Of a stretch of 64,000 bases of DNA, positions 16,551-25,217 are shown piece after piece. Source of the DNA: Leptothrix sp. (in: b-proteobacteria) (GTDB lineage Bacteria; Pseudomonadota; Gammaproteobacteria; Burkholderiales; Burkholderiaceae_C); assembly GCA_013822685.1 (NCBI GenBank), contig PNKV01000020.1, positions 24,239 through 88,238 of the forward strand, read 5' to 3'. Each line of letters starts with the position of its first letter. Position 1 is the stretch's first letter. Position numbers and translations under genes: made by a program. A model generated the notes under the pieces. It was not told the DNA's origin, did not search any database, and was given only the letters and a program-made list of their open reading frames with translations.

Positions 16551-17342
16551 ATGAAGTTGCGGTACCTGTTTGCAGTCATGAGCCTGGCTTTGAGCGGCCA
16601 GGCGGCCCTGGCCCAATCCGCCTTGCCACCTGTGGCGCCCGGCGTGCCCCCGCCACCCAATGTGAAGCTGGACCATTGGCGCTGGGAGTTGGGGCTGGGG
16701 GCCAGCGTGTCCTCGGGCAACACAGAGGCCTCCAGCGCCACCTTCAATGCCGACGGCGCGCGCCTCAGCGCCCATGGCAAGTGGACGGTGAACGGGCGGC
16801 TGCTTTACGCCAAGGATGCCAAAGGCACCACCGCCGAACAGGTGGCCGCCGACAGCCGCTATGACCACAACGTCACCCCCTTGGTCTTCTTGTTTGGCCA
16901 GGTGGGCGGCTTGCGTGATCGGCCGGCCAACCTGGACCTGCGCGTCACGGCCGGGGGCGGCGCGGGCTACCACCTCATCGAAACACCGCAAACCATTTTT
17001 GACGTGACCGCCGGCCTGGGCTACGCCCGCGACCGCTACACCCAGCCCAAGGTGGTGAATGACCAGAACCGCGAAACCCTGGACCGGGTCGAGATGCTGC
17101 TGGGCGAGAACTCCAGCCACCGCCTGACCGACAACACCACCTTCAAGCAGCAACTGGCCTTGTCCCCGGCGCTGGATGGCAGCGGTTTGCGCGCCGAGTG
17201 GAAAGCCGGCCTGGCGGTGGCCATGACCGCCAAGCTCAAGCTGTCCGTCAACGCCAGCATGCGCTACAACGCCGATCCTGGTGTTGGCATCAAGAAGACC
17301 GACACCCTGGTGGTGACCGGCGTGCAGTTGACCCTGGACTGA
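16551..17342 (+). CDS. DUF481 (YdiY-like) outer-membrane beta-barrel protein
   Basis: 263 aa. A signal peptide is evident ([21 protein letters not shown]). The mature part begins with a Pro-rich linker, then alternating aromatic/polar strands typical of the DUF481 barrel ([49 protein letters not shown]), ending in [13 protein letters not shown]481 proteins are salt-induced or porin-like outer-membrane proteins of poorly known function. It starts 4 nt after the GST gene. Not essential-looking; no pathway is suggested by the neighbours. Confidence 0.85.
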   Translation: MKLRYLFAVMSLALSGQAALAQSALPPVAPGVPPPPNVKLDHWRWELGLGASVSSGNTEASSATFNADGARLSAHGKWTVNGRLLYAKDAKGTTAEQVAADSRYDHNVTPLVFLFGQVGGLRDRPANLDLRVTAGGGAGYHLIETPQTIFDVTAGLGYARDRYTQPKVVNDQNRETLDRVEMLLGENSSHRLTDNTTFKQQLALSPALDGSGLRAEWKAGLAVAMTAKLKLSVNASMRYNADPGVGIKKTDTLVVTGVQLTLD

Positions 17343-17433
17343 CCGACCCCGGCCTGACGAGGCGAGGCACAATGGCGGGCTGGGGCCGCGAGCGGCGCCA
17401 GCCGTTGTTGATGAAGATGAAAGCCGACCTTTG

Positions 17434-18345
17434 ATGACTTCCGCCCTGCACACCTCCGCCCTGCAATCCCTGCCCCTGCTTGCCCGTGGCAAGGTGCGTG
17501 ACAACTACTCGGTGGGCGAAGACCGCATCCTCATGGTCGCGTCTGACCGGATCAGCGCGTTCGACGTCATCATGGGCGAGCCCATCCCCGGCAAGGGCGC
17601 CCTGCTCACGCAGATGGCCCTGTTCTGGTTCGATCTGCTCAAGGGCATCGTGCCCAACCACCTGACGGGCGACGACCCGGTCAGCGCCGTGTCAGCCGCC
17701 GAGCGCGCCCAGGTGGCAGGCCGCTCCATGCTGGTCAAGAAGCTCAAGCCCCTGCCCGTGGAGGCGGTGGTGCGCGGCTACCTGGCCGGCAGCGGCTGGA
17801 AGGAATACCAGCACAACGGCGAAGTCTGCGGTGTGAAGCTGCCCGCCGGCTTGAAGAACGCCAGCAAGCTGCCCGAGCCCATTTTCACGCCCGCCACCAA
17901 GGCCGAGATGGGCGACCACGACGAGAACATCAGCTTCGACAAGATGGTGGACATCATTGGCCGTGATCTGGCCGAGCGCGTGCGCGATGTGTCGATCCAG
18001 CTGTACAAGGCAGCAAGCGACTACGCCCTGACCAAGGGCATCATCATCGCCGACACCAAGTTCGAATTCGGCCTGGACGAGCAGGGCACCTTGACCTTGA
18101 TGGACGAGGTGCTCACGCCCGATTCATCGCGCTTCTGGCCTTCGGAAGGTTATGACGCGGCGTTCAAGGCCGGGGCCAATCCGCCCAGCTACGACAAGCA
18201 GTTCTTGCGCGATTGGCTGGAGCAAGCCCAGGTCAATGGCCAGCCCTGGGACAAAACCGCGCCCTCGCCCGCGCTGCCAACCGATGTGATCGAGCACACG
18301 GCCGCCAAATACCGCGAAGCGCTGACGCGCCTGACCGGGGCCTGA
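17434..18345 (+). CDS. purC: Phosphoribosylaminoimidazole-succinocarboxamide synthase
   Basis: 303 aa, a long-form SAICAR synthase. It condenses CAIR with aspartate using ATP, step 8 of purine synthesis in the cytoplasm. Motifs are [13 protein letters not shown] (phosphate-binding start), [61 protein letters not shown] and [14 protein letters not shown]. The ATG at 17434 is preferred over the TTG one codon earlier. purE and purK of the same pathway lie at 45286-46964 in a separate operon. The stop is directly adjacent to the convergent engB stop (TGATCA palindrome at 18343-18348). Confidence 0.97.
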   Translation: MTSALHTSALQSLPLLARGKVRDNYSVGEDRILMVASDRISAFDVIMGEPIPGKGALLTQMALFWFDLLKGIVPNHLTGDDPVSAVSAAERAQVAGRSMLVKKLKPLPVEAVVRGYLAGSGWKEYQHNGEVCGVKLPAGLKNASKLPEPIFTPATKAEMGDHDENISFDKMVDIIGRDLAERVRDVSIQLYKAASDYALTKGIIIADTKFEFGLDEQGTLTLMDEVLTPDSSRFWPSEGYDAAFKAGANPPSYDKQFLRDWLEQAQVNGQPWDKTAPSPALPTDVIEHTAAKYREALTRLTGA

Positions 18346-19107
18346 TCAGCGACGCCGGGGCTTGGCGTCCAGGCCCAGCAGCGCATCTTGCTCGGCCTTC
18401 TCAGCGGCGCGGGCGGCGGCCAGTTCGGCTTCGCGCACCGCCACCTCTTCCGTGGTGGCCCAGCCGCGCAGCATCACCGCCGCTTCGCCCACACCGGTTT
18501 TCTTGACCGACGAGAACAGCATGATGTGCATGTTGGAGGCTTCGGTCTCCAGGGCGCTCAGCACGTCTTTGGCTTCGCGCAGGGCGGCGTCGGCCTCCTT
18601 GCGGTTGAGCTTGTCGGCCTTGGTCAGCAGCACCAGCAGCTTGACCTCGCCCCCGCGCACGCGAGGCGCCACGAATTCCAGCAGGTTGCGGTCCAGCTCG
18701 GTGAAGCCATGGCGCGAATCCACCATGTGCACCACGCCGGTCAGGTTGCGGCGCACGGCCAGGTACTGGGCCATCACCTCTTGCCAGCGCAACTTGGCGG
18801 TGCGGTCCACGGCGGCATAACCGTAGCCGGGCAAGTCGGCCCAGTGCAGGTTGGGCGCGGCCTTGGGGCCCACCTGGAACAGGTTGATGTGCTGGGTGCG
18901 TCCGGGCGTCTTGGAGGCAAACGCCAGTTGGCGTTGCTGGGCCAGGGTGTTGATCGCGGTGGACTTGCCGGCGTTGGACCGGCCCACAAAAGCCACCTCG
19001 GGTAACTCCGAGGGTGGGAGTTGTTCGAGTTTGGCCGCTGTGGTTAAAAACCGAGCCGTGTGGGTCCAGGCGAGGGCGTCTTTCGGGGAAATCGTAGGTT
19101 CGGTCAT
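18346..19107 (-). CDS. engB: Ribosome biogenesis GTP-binding protein
   Basis: 253 aa, YihA/YsxC family; needed for large ribosomal-subunit assembly. GTPase motifs are G1 GRSNAGKST, G2 around TPGRTQHINLF, G3 DLPGYGYA, G4 TKAD and a G5-like SS near MHIMLFSS. The ATG at 19107 gives a normal N-terminus (MTEPTISPK); seven further codons upstream have no support. The C-terminal ~40 residues are an Ala/Glu-rich helix with a basic end. It is convergent to purC and divergent from cytochrome c4 across 49 nt. Confidence 0.96.
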   Translation of the reverse strand: MTEPTISPKDALAWTHTARFLTTAAKLEQLPPSELPEVAFVGRSNAGKSTAINTLAQQRQLAFASKTPGRTQHINLFQVGPKAAPNLHWADLPGYGYAAVDRTAKLRWQEVMAQYLAVRRNLTGVVHMVDSRHGFTELDRNLLEFVAPRVRGGEVKLLVLLTKADKLNRKEADAALREAKDVLSALETEASNMHIMLFSSVKKTGVGEAAVMLRGWATTEEVAVREAELAAARAAEKAEQDALLGLDAKPRRR

Positions 19108-19156
19108 CAGGCATTGTAAAATCAACAAGATTCACAGTCCAAACCCACACACCGTC

Positions 19157-19789
19157 ATGAAGCGTCTTTCCAGTCTGATTGCCCTTGCCTCGATGGTCTT
19201 GACCCTGTCGGGTGTGGCCCATGGTGCTGAAGCCAAAGCCAAAGCGGCCAAGCCTGATCTGGCCGCGGGCGAAGCCAAGGCCACCGCGGTGTGCGTGGCC
19301 TGCCACACGGCCGATGGCTCGCGTGGCGCGGCCACCTACCCGATCCTGCAAGGACAGCACCCGGAGTACCTGGCCAAGCAATTGACCGAGTTCAAGCAAG
19401 GCGTGCGCAAAAATCCGGTCATGAACGGCATGGCCGCACCGCTGACGCCAGAGGACATCCGCAACCTGTCGGCGTTCTACGCCAGCAAAAAGGCCAAGGA
19501 TGGCTTTGCCAAGAACAAGGACACCGTCGCCCTGGGCGAGAAGATCTACCGTGGCGGCATTGCCAAGAAAGCCGTGCCGGCCTGCGCGGCCTGCCATGGC
19601 CCCAACGGCTCGGGCATCCCATCGCAATACCCTCGCCTGGGCGGCCAGCAAGCCGATTACACCAAGGCGCAGTTGACCGCCTTCCGCCAAGGCGATCGCG
19701 CGAACAATGCGCCCATGGTCGCCATCGCGGCCAACCTGAGCGACAAGGAAATCGACGCCTTGTCCGACTACATCGCTGGCCTGCGCTGA
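19157..19789 (+). CDS. Diheme cytochrome c4
   Basis: 210 aa with a 23-residue signal peptide (cleavage near AHG|A). Two c-type heme motifs, CVACH (46-50) and CAACH (143-147), lie in two similar halves of ~90 residues. Candidate axial Met residues are in NPVMNGM (89/92) and NAPMVA. This is the classical cytochrome c4 layout: a periplasmic, membrane-associated electron carrier to terminal oxidases. An upstream extension of the frame overlaps engB and is not real. The next genes are resB and ccsA, which attach heme to apocytochromes, so carrier and assembly machinery are linked. Confidence 0.94.
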   Translation: MKRLSSLIALASMVLTLSGVAHGAEAKAKAAKPDLAAGEAKATAVCVACHTADGSRGAATYPILQGQHPEYLAKQLTEFKQGVRKNPVMNGMAAPLTPEDIRNLSAFYASKKAKDGFAKNKDTVALGEKIYRGGIAKKAVPACAACHGPNGSGIPSQYPRLGGQQADYTKAQLTAFRQGDRANNAPMVAIAANLSDKEIDALSDYIAGLR

Positions 19790-19847
19790 AGCCAGCGCGG
19801 GTGGGGTCGATGCCGATATCGGTGCGGCCCCGACTAGGCAATCATCC

Positions 19848-19877
19848 AGGCGGGGCCATCAGGCTGCCGCCTTTTTT
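19848..19877 (+). terminator. Rho-independent terminator after cytochrome c4
   Basis: Stem AGGCGG/CCGCCT (19848-19853 with 19867-19872) with an inner GCC-ATCA-GGC hairpin, followed by a run of six T to 19877. It lies 59 nt after the cytochrome stop and 24 nt before resB, so it should separate or attenuate the two. Confidence 0.75.
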
Positions 19878-19900
19878 GTGCGCGTGAAGTTGGCAGACAC

Positions 19901-22063
19901 ATGAGCTCTCTTGCAGATTCCCCGATGACACCTCCACCAGCGCGCTCCTTGCGGGGCGATTTGCTGGAGCTGCTGTCGTCCATGCGCTTTGCGATCTCCC
20001 TGCTCACCGTGATCTGCGTGGCCTCGGCCATTGGCACGGTGGTGCGCCAGGGTGAGCCGGCCACCAATTACGTTGAGCAGTTCGGGCCTTTCTGGGCCGA
20101 GGTGTACGGCGCCCTGGGCCTGTACCGCATCTACAGTTCGCCCTGGTTCTTGCTGATCCTGGCGTTCCTGGTCACGTCGACCAGCCTGTGCATCGCCCGC
20201 AATGCACCGCGCATCCTGGTGGATTTTCGCAACCACAAGGAGGGCATCCGCGAGCAGGCCTTGAACGCCTTCCACCACCGGGCTGAAGGCACCTTGCCCA
20301 CGCCCTTGGCCGAATCGCAAGCCCGCGTGCAGCAGTTGTTGTCCAGCACGGGCTGGTCCATCAAGAGCCAGGTGCGCACGGGCGGCGCAGGCAAGGCGGC
20401 GGGCGTGATGATCGCGGCGCGTCTGGGGGCGGTGAACAAGCTGGGTTACATCGCCGCGCACTCGGCCATCGTGCTGGTGTGCGTGGGCGGCCTGTTCGAT
20501 GGCGACCTGATCGTCAAGGTGCAGGCCTGGGCGCAGAACCTGCAGCCCTTCAGGGGCGGGGCCGTGACCGAGCAAAGCCGCTTGAGCGTGAGCAACCCGG
20601 CGTACCGGGCTCAGCTGTTCGTGGCCGAAGGCCAGCGCTCCAACTCGGCGGTGCTGAACCTGGACAAGGGCATGCTGCTGCAGCCCTTGCCCTTCGAGGT
20701 CGAGCTGAAAAAATTCAACGTGGATTACTACGCCACGGGCATGCCCAAGCGCTTTGCCAGCGACATCGTGATCCACGATCCGCGCACCAACACCACCAAG
20801 GCCGCCACGGTCGAGGTCAACCACCCGGTGGTCTACGACGGCGTCACCATCTTCCAGTCCAGCTTTGAGGATGGCGGCTCGCAGGTCAGCCTCAAGCCGG
20901 TGTTTTTGCGCGGCGAGGGCCTGGGCACGCAGCCTGAGGTGATCCATGGCGTGGTCAATGGCGATGCCCTGCCGCTGGCCTCGGATGCCCAGGGCCAAGT
21001 CAAGATCGAGATCACCGGCCTGCGCGTCATCAACGTCGAGAACCTGTCCGACTCGGCCAGCGGGGGCGATGACAAGACCGATGTGCGCGGCGTGAACCTG
21101 GCCGACCTGAGCAAGCACCTGGGCTCGGGCGCCAAGCCGACCGGTGACAAGAAGCTGGTCAACGTGGGCCCCTCGGTGACCTACAAGCTGCGCGATGCCG
21201 CCGGCCAAGCCCGCGAATACCAGAACTACATGGTGCCGGTGAACCTGAATGGCCAAGCCATGTTCTTGCTGGGTGTGCGTGACACGCCGTCCGACAACTT
21301 CCGGTTCTTGCGCGTGCCGGCCGACGAGAACAACAGCCTGGACGGCTGGTTGCGCCTGCGCCAGGCCCTGGGCGACGAAGCCATGCGCCGCGAGGCCGTG
21401 CGCCGCTTTGCCGTGCAGGGCGCGCCGCCAGAGCGGCCCGAACTGGCGGCCCAACTGGCGGTGTCGGCCCAACGCGCCCTGGACTTGTTTGCGGGGGCCA
21501 TCGTCGCGCCGCGCACGCAGGGTGAGCCTGCGCCCGCGCAACCGTCAGGCGGCCTTCAGGCCCTGTCGGACTTCATCGAGCAAGTGGTGCCCGAGCCTGA
21601 GCGCGAACGCACCTCGGAGACCCTGGTGCGCATCCTCAACGGCGCCCTGGCCGAGCTGATGAACCTGAGCCGTGAAAAGGCCGGGCTGCCGCCCTTGTCG
21701 ATGGAGGCCGAATCGGCCCGCGCCTTCATGACGCAGGCGGTGCTGTCCATCTCTGATGCATTTTTGTACCCGGTGCCCGTGGTGTTGATGCTGGATGGCT
21801 TCGAGCAACGCCAGGCCAGCGTCTTTCAGGTCACGCGCACCCCGGGCCGCAATGTGGTCTACCTGGGTTGCATCTTGCTGATTGTCGGCGTTTTCGCCAT
21901 GCTCTACATTCGCGAGCGGCGCCTGTGGATCTGGCTGCACAGCGGCGAGGCCGATGGCGGCACGCAGGTCAGGATGGCTTTGTCGGCCACCCGACACACC
22001 CTGGACACCGACGCCGAATTCGAGCGGCTCAAAACCGCCGTGCTGATGCCCAGGCAAGCTTGA
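19901..22063 (+). CDS. resB: Cytochrome c biogenesis protein ResB/Ccs1
   Basis: 720 aa. Membrane segments are near residues 30-50 (FAISLLTVICVASAIGTVV), 75-95, 175-195, and near the C-terminus (VVYLGCILLIVGVFAMLYI), with a large periplasmic domain between. With CcsA it forms the system II synthase that moves heme to the periplasm and ligates it to CXXCH. The conserved FQSSFEDGGS stretch and the two N-terminal helices fit the ResB family. It is followed 20 nt later by ccsA, in the normal resB-ccsA order. Confidence 0.95.
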   Translation: MSSLADSPMTPPPARSLRGDLLELLSSMRFAISLLTVICVASAIGTVVRQGEPATNYVEQFGPFWAEVYGALGLYRIYSSPWFLLILAFLVTSTSLCIARNAPRILVDFRNHKEGIREQALNAFHHRAEGTLPTPLAESQARVQQLLSSTGWSIKSQVRTGGAGKAAGVMIAARLGAVNKLGYIAAHSAIVLVCVGGLFDGDLIVKVQAWAQNLQPFRGGAVTEQSRLSVSNPAYRAQLFVAEGQRSNSAVLNLDKGMLLQPLPFEVELKKFNVDYYATGMPKRFASDIVIHDPRTNTTKAATVEVNHPVVYDGVTIFQSSFEDGGSQVSLKPVFLRGEGLGTQPEVIHGVVNGDALPLASDAQGQVKIEITGLRVINVENLSDSASGGDDKTDVRGVNLADLSKHLGSGAKPTGDKKLVNVGPSVTYKLRDAAGQAREYQNYMVPVNLNGQAMFLLGVRDTPSDNFRFLRVPADENNSLDGWLRLRQALGDEAMRREAVRRFAVQGAPPERPELAAQLAVSAQRALDLFAGAIVAPRTQGEPAPAQPSGGLQALSDFIEQVVPEPERERTSETLVRILNGALAELMNLSREKAGLPPLSMEAESARAFMTQAVLSISDAFLYPVPVVLMLDGFEQRQASVFQVTRTPGRNVVYLGCILLIVGVFAMLYIRERRLWIWLHSGEADGGTQVRMALSATRHTLDTDAEFERLKTAVLMPRQA

Positions 22064-22083
22064 AAGTAGTGAGTGAACCCACC

Positions 22084-23436
22084 ATGACGACTTCCGCACA
22101 CCCCTTGCCCGCGCCTGGCGGCTGGCGCCGTTCGCTGTTTGACTGGGCTTTCGCGGCCCTTCTGGTGGCCTTGGGGGGCTGGGCTTTCCACGCCCATGGC
22201 GCGTCGATGGACATCTACGAGCGCGGCATCCTGGTCGCGGCGGTGCCCAGCGTCATCGCCCTGGCCTGGTTCTGGGGCCCCATCCGTGGGCTGCTGTTGT
22301 CATCGGGCCTGGCCACCTGGGGTGCGATGACCCTGTACCTGCGCGCCACCGATGATTACGGCGCCGACCTGGCGCAGGCCGACTCGGTGTTCTGGCTCAA
22401 GTACTTCCTGTCCAGCCAGAGCGCCATTTTGTGGATGAGCGTGCTGTTCTTCATGAGCACCATCTTCTACTGGATCGGCGTGTTCAGCAAAGGCGTCACG
22501 GGCGCACGACTGGGTTCGCGCATCGCCTGGGCAGGCGTCTTCATGGCCCTGGTCGGCACCTTCGTGCGCTGGTTCGAGAGCCACCAGATCGCGCCTGACA
22601 TCGGCCACATCCCCGTCAGCAACCTGTACGAAGTGTTCGTGCTGTTCTCGTGGATGACCACGCTGTTCTGGCTGTACTACGAAGACCGTTTCGCCAAGGC
22701 AGGCCAGTCGCTGATGGCCCTGGGCGCTTTCGTGATGCTGGTGGTCAGCGCGGCCGTGGGCTTCTTGCTGTGGTACGCCCTGGAGCGTGGTGCCAGCGAG
22801 ATCCAACCCCTGGTACCTGCCCTGCAAAGCTGGTGGATGAAGCTTCACGTGCCGGCCAACTTCATTGGCTATGGCACCTTCGCGATGTCGGCCATGGTGG
22901 CCTTCGCCTACCTGGTCAAGACCCACGCCACCGAAACCCGCTGGTGGAAGCTGGCGCCTTTGTGGTTGATCGGTGTGGCCCTGTGCTTCGAGCCCTTGGT
23001 GTTCCGCAGCAAGCCCGGCGCCGAGCAGGCCGTGAGCAGCTACTGGGCCGTGTACTTCGGCATTGCGGCCGTGATCGTGGCCGCCATCCTGGGCGCCCGC
23101 CGCAAGCTGGCCGCGCAACTGCCTGACTTCGCCGTGCTCGATGACGTCATGTACAAGGCCATCGCCGTCGGCTTTGCCTTCTTCACCATCGCCACCATCC
23201 TGGGCGCGTTCTGGGCCGCCGAGGCCTGGGGCGGTTACTGGAGTTGGGACCCCAAGGAAACCTGGGCCCTGATCGTGTGGCTGAACTACGCGGCCTGGTT
23301 GCACATGCGCCTGATGAAGGGCCTGCGTGGCGCCTTTGCGGCATGGTGGGCCTTGGGTGGTCTGCTGGTCACCTCGTTTGCTTTCCTGGGCGTGAACATG
23401 TTCTTGTCCGGCCTGCACTCCTACGGCCAGCTGTGA
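22084..23436 (+). CDS. ccsA: Cytochrome c biogenesis protein CcsA/ResC (heme handling)
   Basis: 450 aa, multi-spanning inner-membrane protein. The tryptophan-rich WWD heme-binding motif is clear (WGGYWSWDPKETWALIVWLNY). Candidate heme-ligand histidines are in PISNLYE-type context near DIGHIPVSNLYEV, in KLHVPANFIGY and in AAWLHMR. Partner of ResB upstream. Start ATG 22084 follows the resB stop by 20 nt. The stop overlaps the GTG of the Crp-type regulator, so the two are translationally coupled. Confidence 0.95.
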   Translation: MTTSAHPLPAPGGWRRSLFDWAFAALLVALGGWAFHAHGASMDIYERGILVAAVPSVIALAWFWGPIRGLLLSSGLATWGAMTLYLRATDDYGADLAQADSVFWLKYFLSSQSAILWMSVLFFMSTIFYWIGVFSKGVTGARLGSRIAWAGVFMALVGTFVRWFESHQIAPDIGHIPVSNLYEVFVLFSWMTTLFWLYYEDRFAKAGQSLMALGAFVMLVVSAAVGFLLWYALERGASEIQPLVPALQSWWMKLHVPANFIGYGTFAMSAMVAFAYLVKTHATETRWWKLAPLWLIGVALCFEPLVFRSKPGAEQAVSSYWAVYFGIAAVIVAAILGARRKLAAQLPDFAVLDDVMYKAIAVGFAFFTIATILGAFWAAEAWGGYWSWDPKETWALIVWLNYAAWLHMRLMKGLRGAFAAWWALGGLLVTSFAFLGVNMFLSGLHSYGQL

Positions 23437-24188
23437 GCGGCGCTTCCTGGGTCACGCCCGAGTTGCGGGCGCAGCTGCGCACCGACGCCTGGTTCGGCAG
23501 CCTGTCGTCCGGCCTGGAGAACGATCTGCTGGCCTTGGCCACGCCCCGCCGCCTGAAGGCGGGCGAGCACCTGTTCTTTCGTGGTGACGCGGCCGATGGC
23601 ATCTACGCCGTGCTCGAAGGCAGCTTGCGCATCTCAGGCGTGACCGAGGCAGGCAAGGAAGCCATCTTGTCCCTCGTGGAGCCGCCCATGTGGCTGGGCG
23701 AGATCGCCTTGTTCGACCACCTGCCGCGCACCCACAACGCGGTGGCCGACGTGGCCACCCGCTTGCTGTTCGTGCCCATGGCGCCGCTGAACGAACTGCT
23801 GTCCCGCTGTCCCGTGTATTGGCGCGACTTTGGCGTGCTCATGTCCCTGAAGGTGCGCTTTGCTTTCATTGGCATGGAAGACCTGGCCTTGCTGCCGGCC
23901 GACCTGCGCCTCACGCGTCGCCTGGTGATGCTGGCCCACGCGTCGGGCAAAGCAGACGCCTGCGTGCTGCCCATCAGCCAATCGCAGCTGGGCATGATGC
24001 TGGGCCTGTCGCGCCAGACCACCAACCAGATCCTGCAAAACCTGCAGGACCAAGGCGTGGTGCAAATCGCTTATGGGCGCATTGAGGTGCTGGACCTGGC
24101 GCAGCTGGTGGCGGTGGCGGGTTTGTCCTCGGCGGACAAGGCTTTGCTCGGGCAGATCGGGCCCACGATACGCTCATCTGCGGGGTGA
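23433..24188 (+). CDS. Crp/Fnr-family transcriptional regulator
   Basis: 251 aa from GTG 23433, overlapping the ccsA stop (GTGA). The N-terminal cyclic-nucleotide-binding-like domain has LKAGEHLFFRGDAADGIYAVLEGSLRI and PMWLGEIALFDHLPRTH, and the C-terminal winged helix reads QSQLGMMLGLSRQTTNQILQNLQ. There is no N-terminal Cys cluster, so it is not an oxygen-sensing FNR, and the cAMP-contact residues are only partly kept. Being coupled to ccsA, it may adjust cytochrome maturation or respiratory genes; its targets cannot be told from the window. Confidence 0.88.
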   Translation: MSGASWVTPELRAQLRTDAWFGSLSSGLENDLLALATPRRLKAGEHLFFRGDAADGIYAVLEGSLRISGVTEAGKEAILSLVEPPMWLGEIALFDHLPRTHNAVADVATRLLFVPMAPLNELLSRCPVYWRDFGVLMSLKVRFAFIGMEDLALLPADLRLTRRLVMLAHASGKADACVLPISQSQLGMMLGLSRQTTNQILQNLQDQGVVQIAYGRIEVLDLAQLVAVAGLSSADKALLGQIGPTIRSSAG

Positions 24189-24277
24189 TCAAAGAGGGTG
24201 CTACGCCACCCGCTCCACTACACTTTTGTGAGTCCCCAAGGGGCTTCAAATCAACATGTCAGTGGAGGAAACATCCC

Positions 24278-25099
24278 ATGAAGTTTACGTTCAAGAGTTT
24301 GGTGGCAGTTGCCGCTTTTGTGGCCGTCGGTGCGTCCAATGCGCAGGGCAATGTGGGCTTCCCGCAGATTTTGCTCTCCGGTTCGGGTAACTTGATTTTT
24401 TCGAACGATGCGCTGTCGGCGCTGGCCGCTTCGGGGTCCGTATTGCGCACGCCGTTCACCACGCCCAATGTGCCCGGCGTGCTTCCCGGAGCCGGCCTCG
24501 TCAACGCTGCCACTTACAGCCGGCCAACTGGCGTGCTGGCCATGGGCTTCTCGTCCTTGACCAACAGCGGTGACTCGGTGGCTTCCCTGCAGTCTGCCCG
24601 ATCTTTCGTTGACATCCGTCGCACCATCGTCAACGACGATGACACCCTCACCTCGCGTTCGATCTACCTGACGAACTTGGATTGGAACCTGAGCAACTCC
24701 ACAATCTACGCCAACTTGTATTCGCACAACCGCACCACCGGTGACCTCGTCACCTTTGGCAAGTTGGCCATCTTCACGGCCACCATTCCTGGCATCGTGG
24801 GCGGCACGCAAGGCAACTTTGTGGTGGATGGTGTTAATGACCATGGCCAGCCCGTGTTGCGCGCCAGTGGCAGCCTGGCAGGTGAATTGCGCATCAACGC
24901 CGACACGGTGAACATCATGCTGGCCGGCCTAGGCTTGTCCACGGGCACGGATCCCTTGCCGATGCTGTGGCGCGAAGCCAATTGGGGCTCGGCCTCGTTC
25001 AGTGTGACGTCCGTGCCTGAGCCATCAAGCTATGCCATGCTTGGCGCTGGCCTGCTGGTGGCCGGCTTGATGACCCGCCGCCGCCCTCAAGCAGCCTGA
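24278..25099 (+). CDS. PEP-CTERM sorting-domain protein
   Basis: 273 aa. The signal peptide ends near ASNA (about 24 residues). The mature part is Ser/Thr/Asn-rich beta structure without known catalytic motifs. The C-terminus is a standard PEP-CTERM tail: VPEPSSYAMLGAGLLVAGLM then TRRR. Exosortase (EpsH/XrtA) normally recognises such tails and releases the protein to the surface or matrix; no exosortase is in this window. A strong Shine-Dalgarno (GGAGGA, 24264-24269) precedes ATG 24278. Function unknown; probably exported or matrix-associated. Confidence 0.85.
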   Translation: MKFTFKSLVAVAAFVAVGASNAQGNVGFPQILLSGSGNLIFSNDALSALAASGSVLRTPFTTPNVPGVLPGAGLVNAATYSRPTGVLAMGFSSLTNSGDSVASLQSARSFVDIRRTIVNDDDTLTSRSIYLTNLDWNLSNSTIYANLYSHNRTTGDLVTFGKLAIFTATIPGIVGGTQGNFVVDGVNDHGQPVLRASGSLAGELRINADTVNIMLAGLGLSTGTDPLPMLWREANWGSASFSVTSVPEPSSYAMLGAGLLVAGLMTRRRPQAA

Positions 25100-25217
25100 T
25101 CAGGGCAGACCCTCCTTAGGTCTATCCCTCGTTTGTCGTTCAGGCGACAACACCGAATGGCACCACCCCCGACCATGCGCTCATCTTCAATGTTGAACGC
25201 TGGATCGGGGGTATTTC

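Noticed and set aside
18401..19690. Minus-strand frame of 429 codons
   Set aside because: Overlaps engB and cytochrome c4, which both have clear motifs; no domain in this frame.
19859..21541. Minus-strand frame of 560 codons
   Set aside because: Antisense shadow of resB, lacking any motif.
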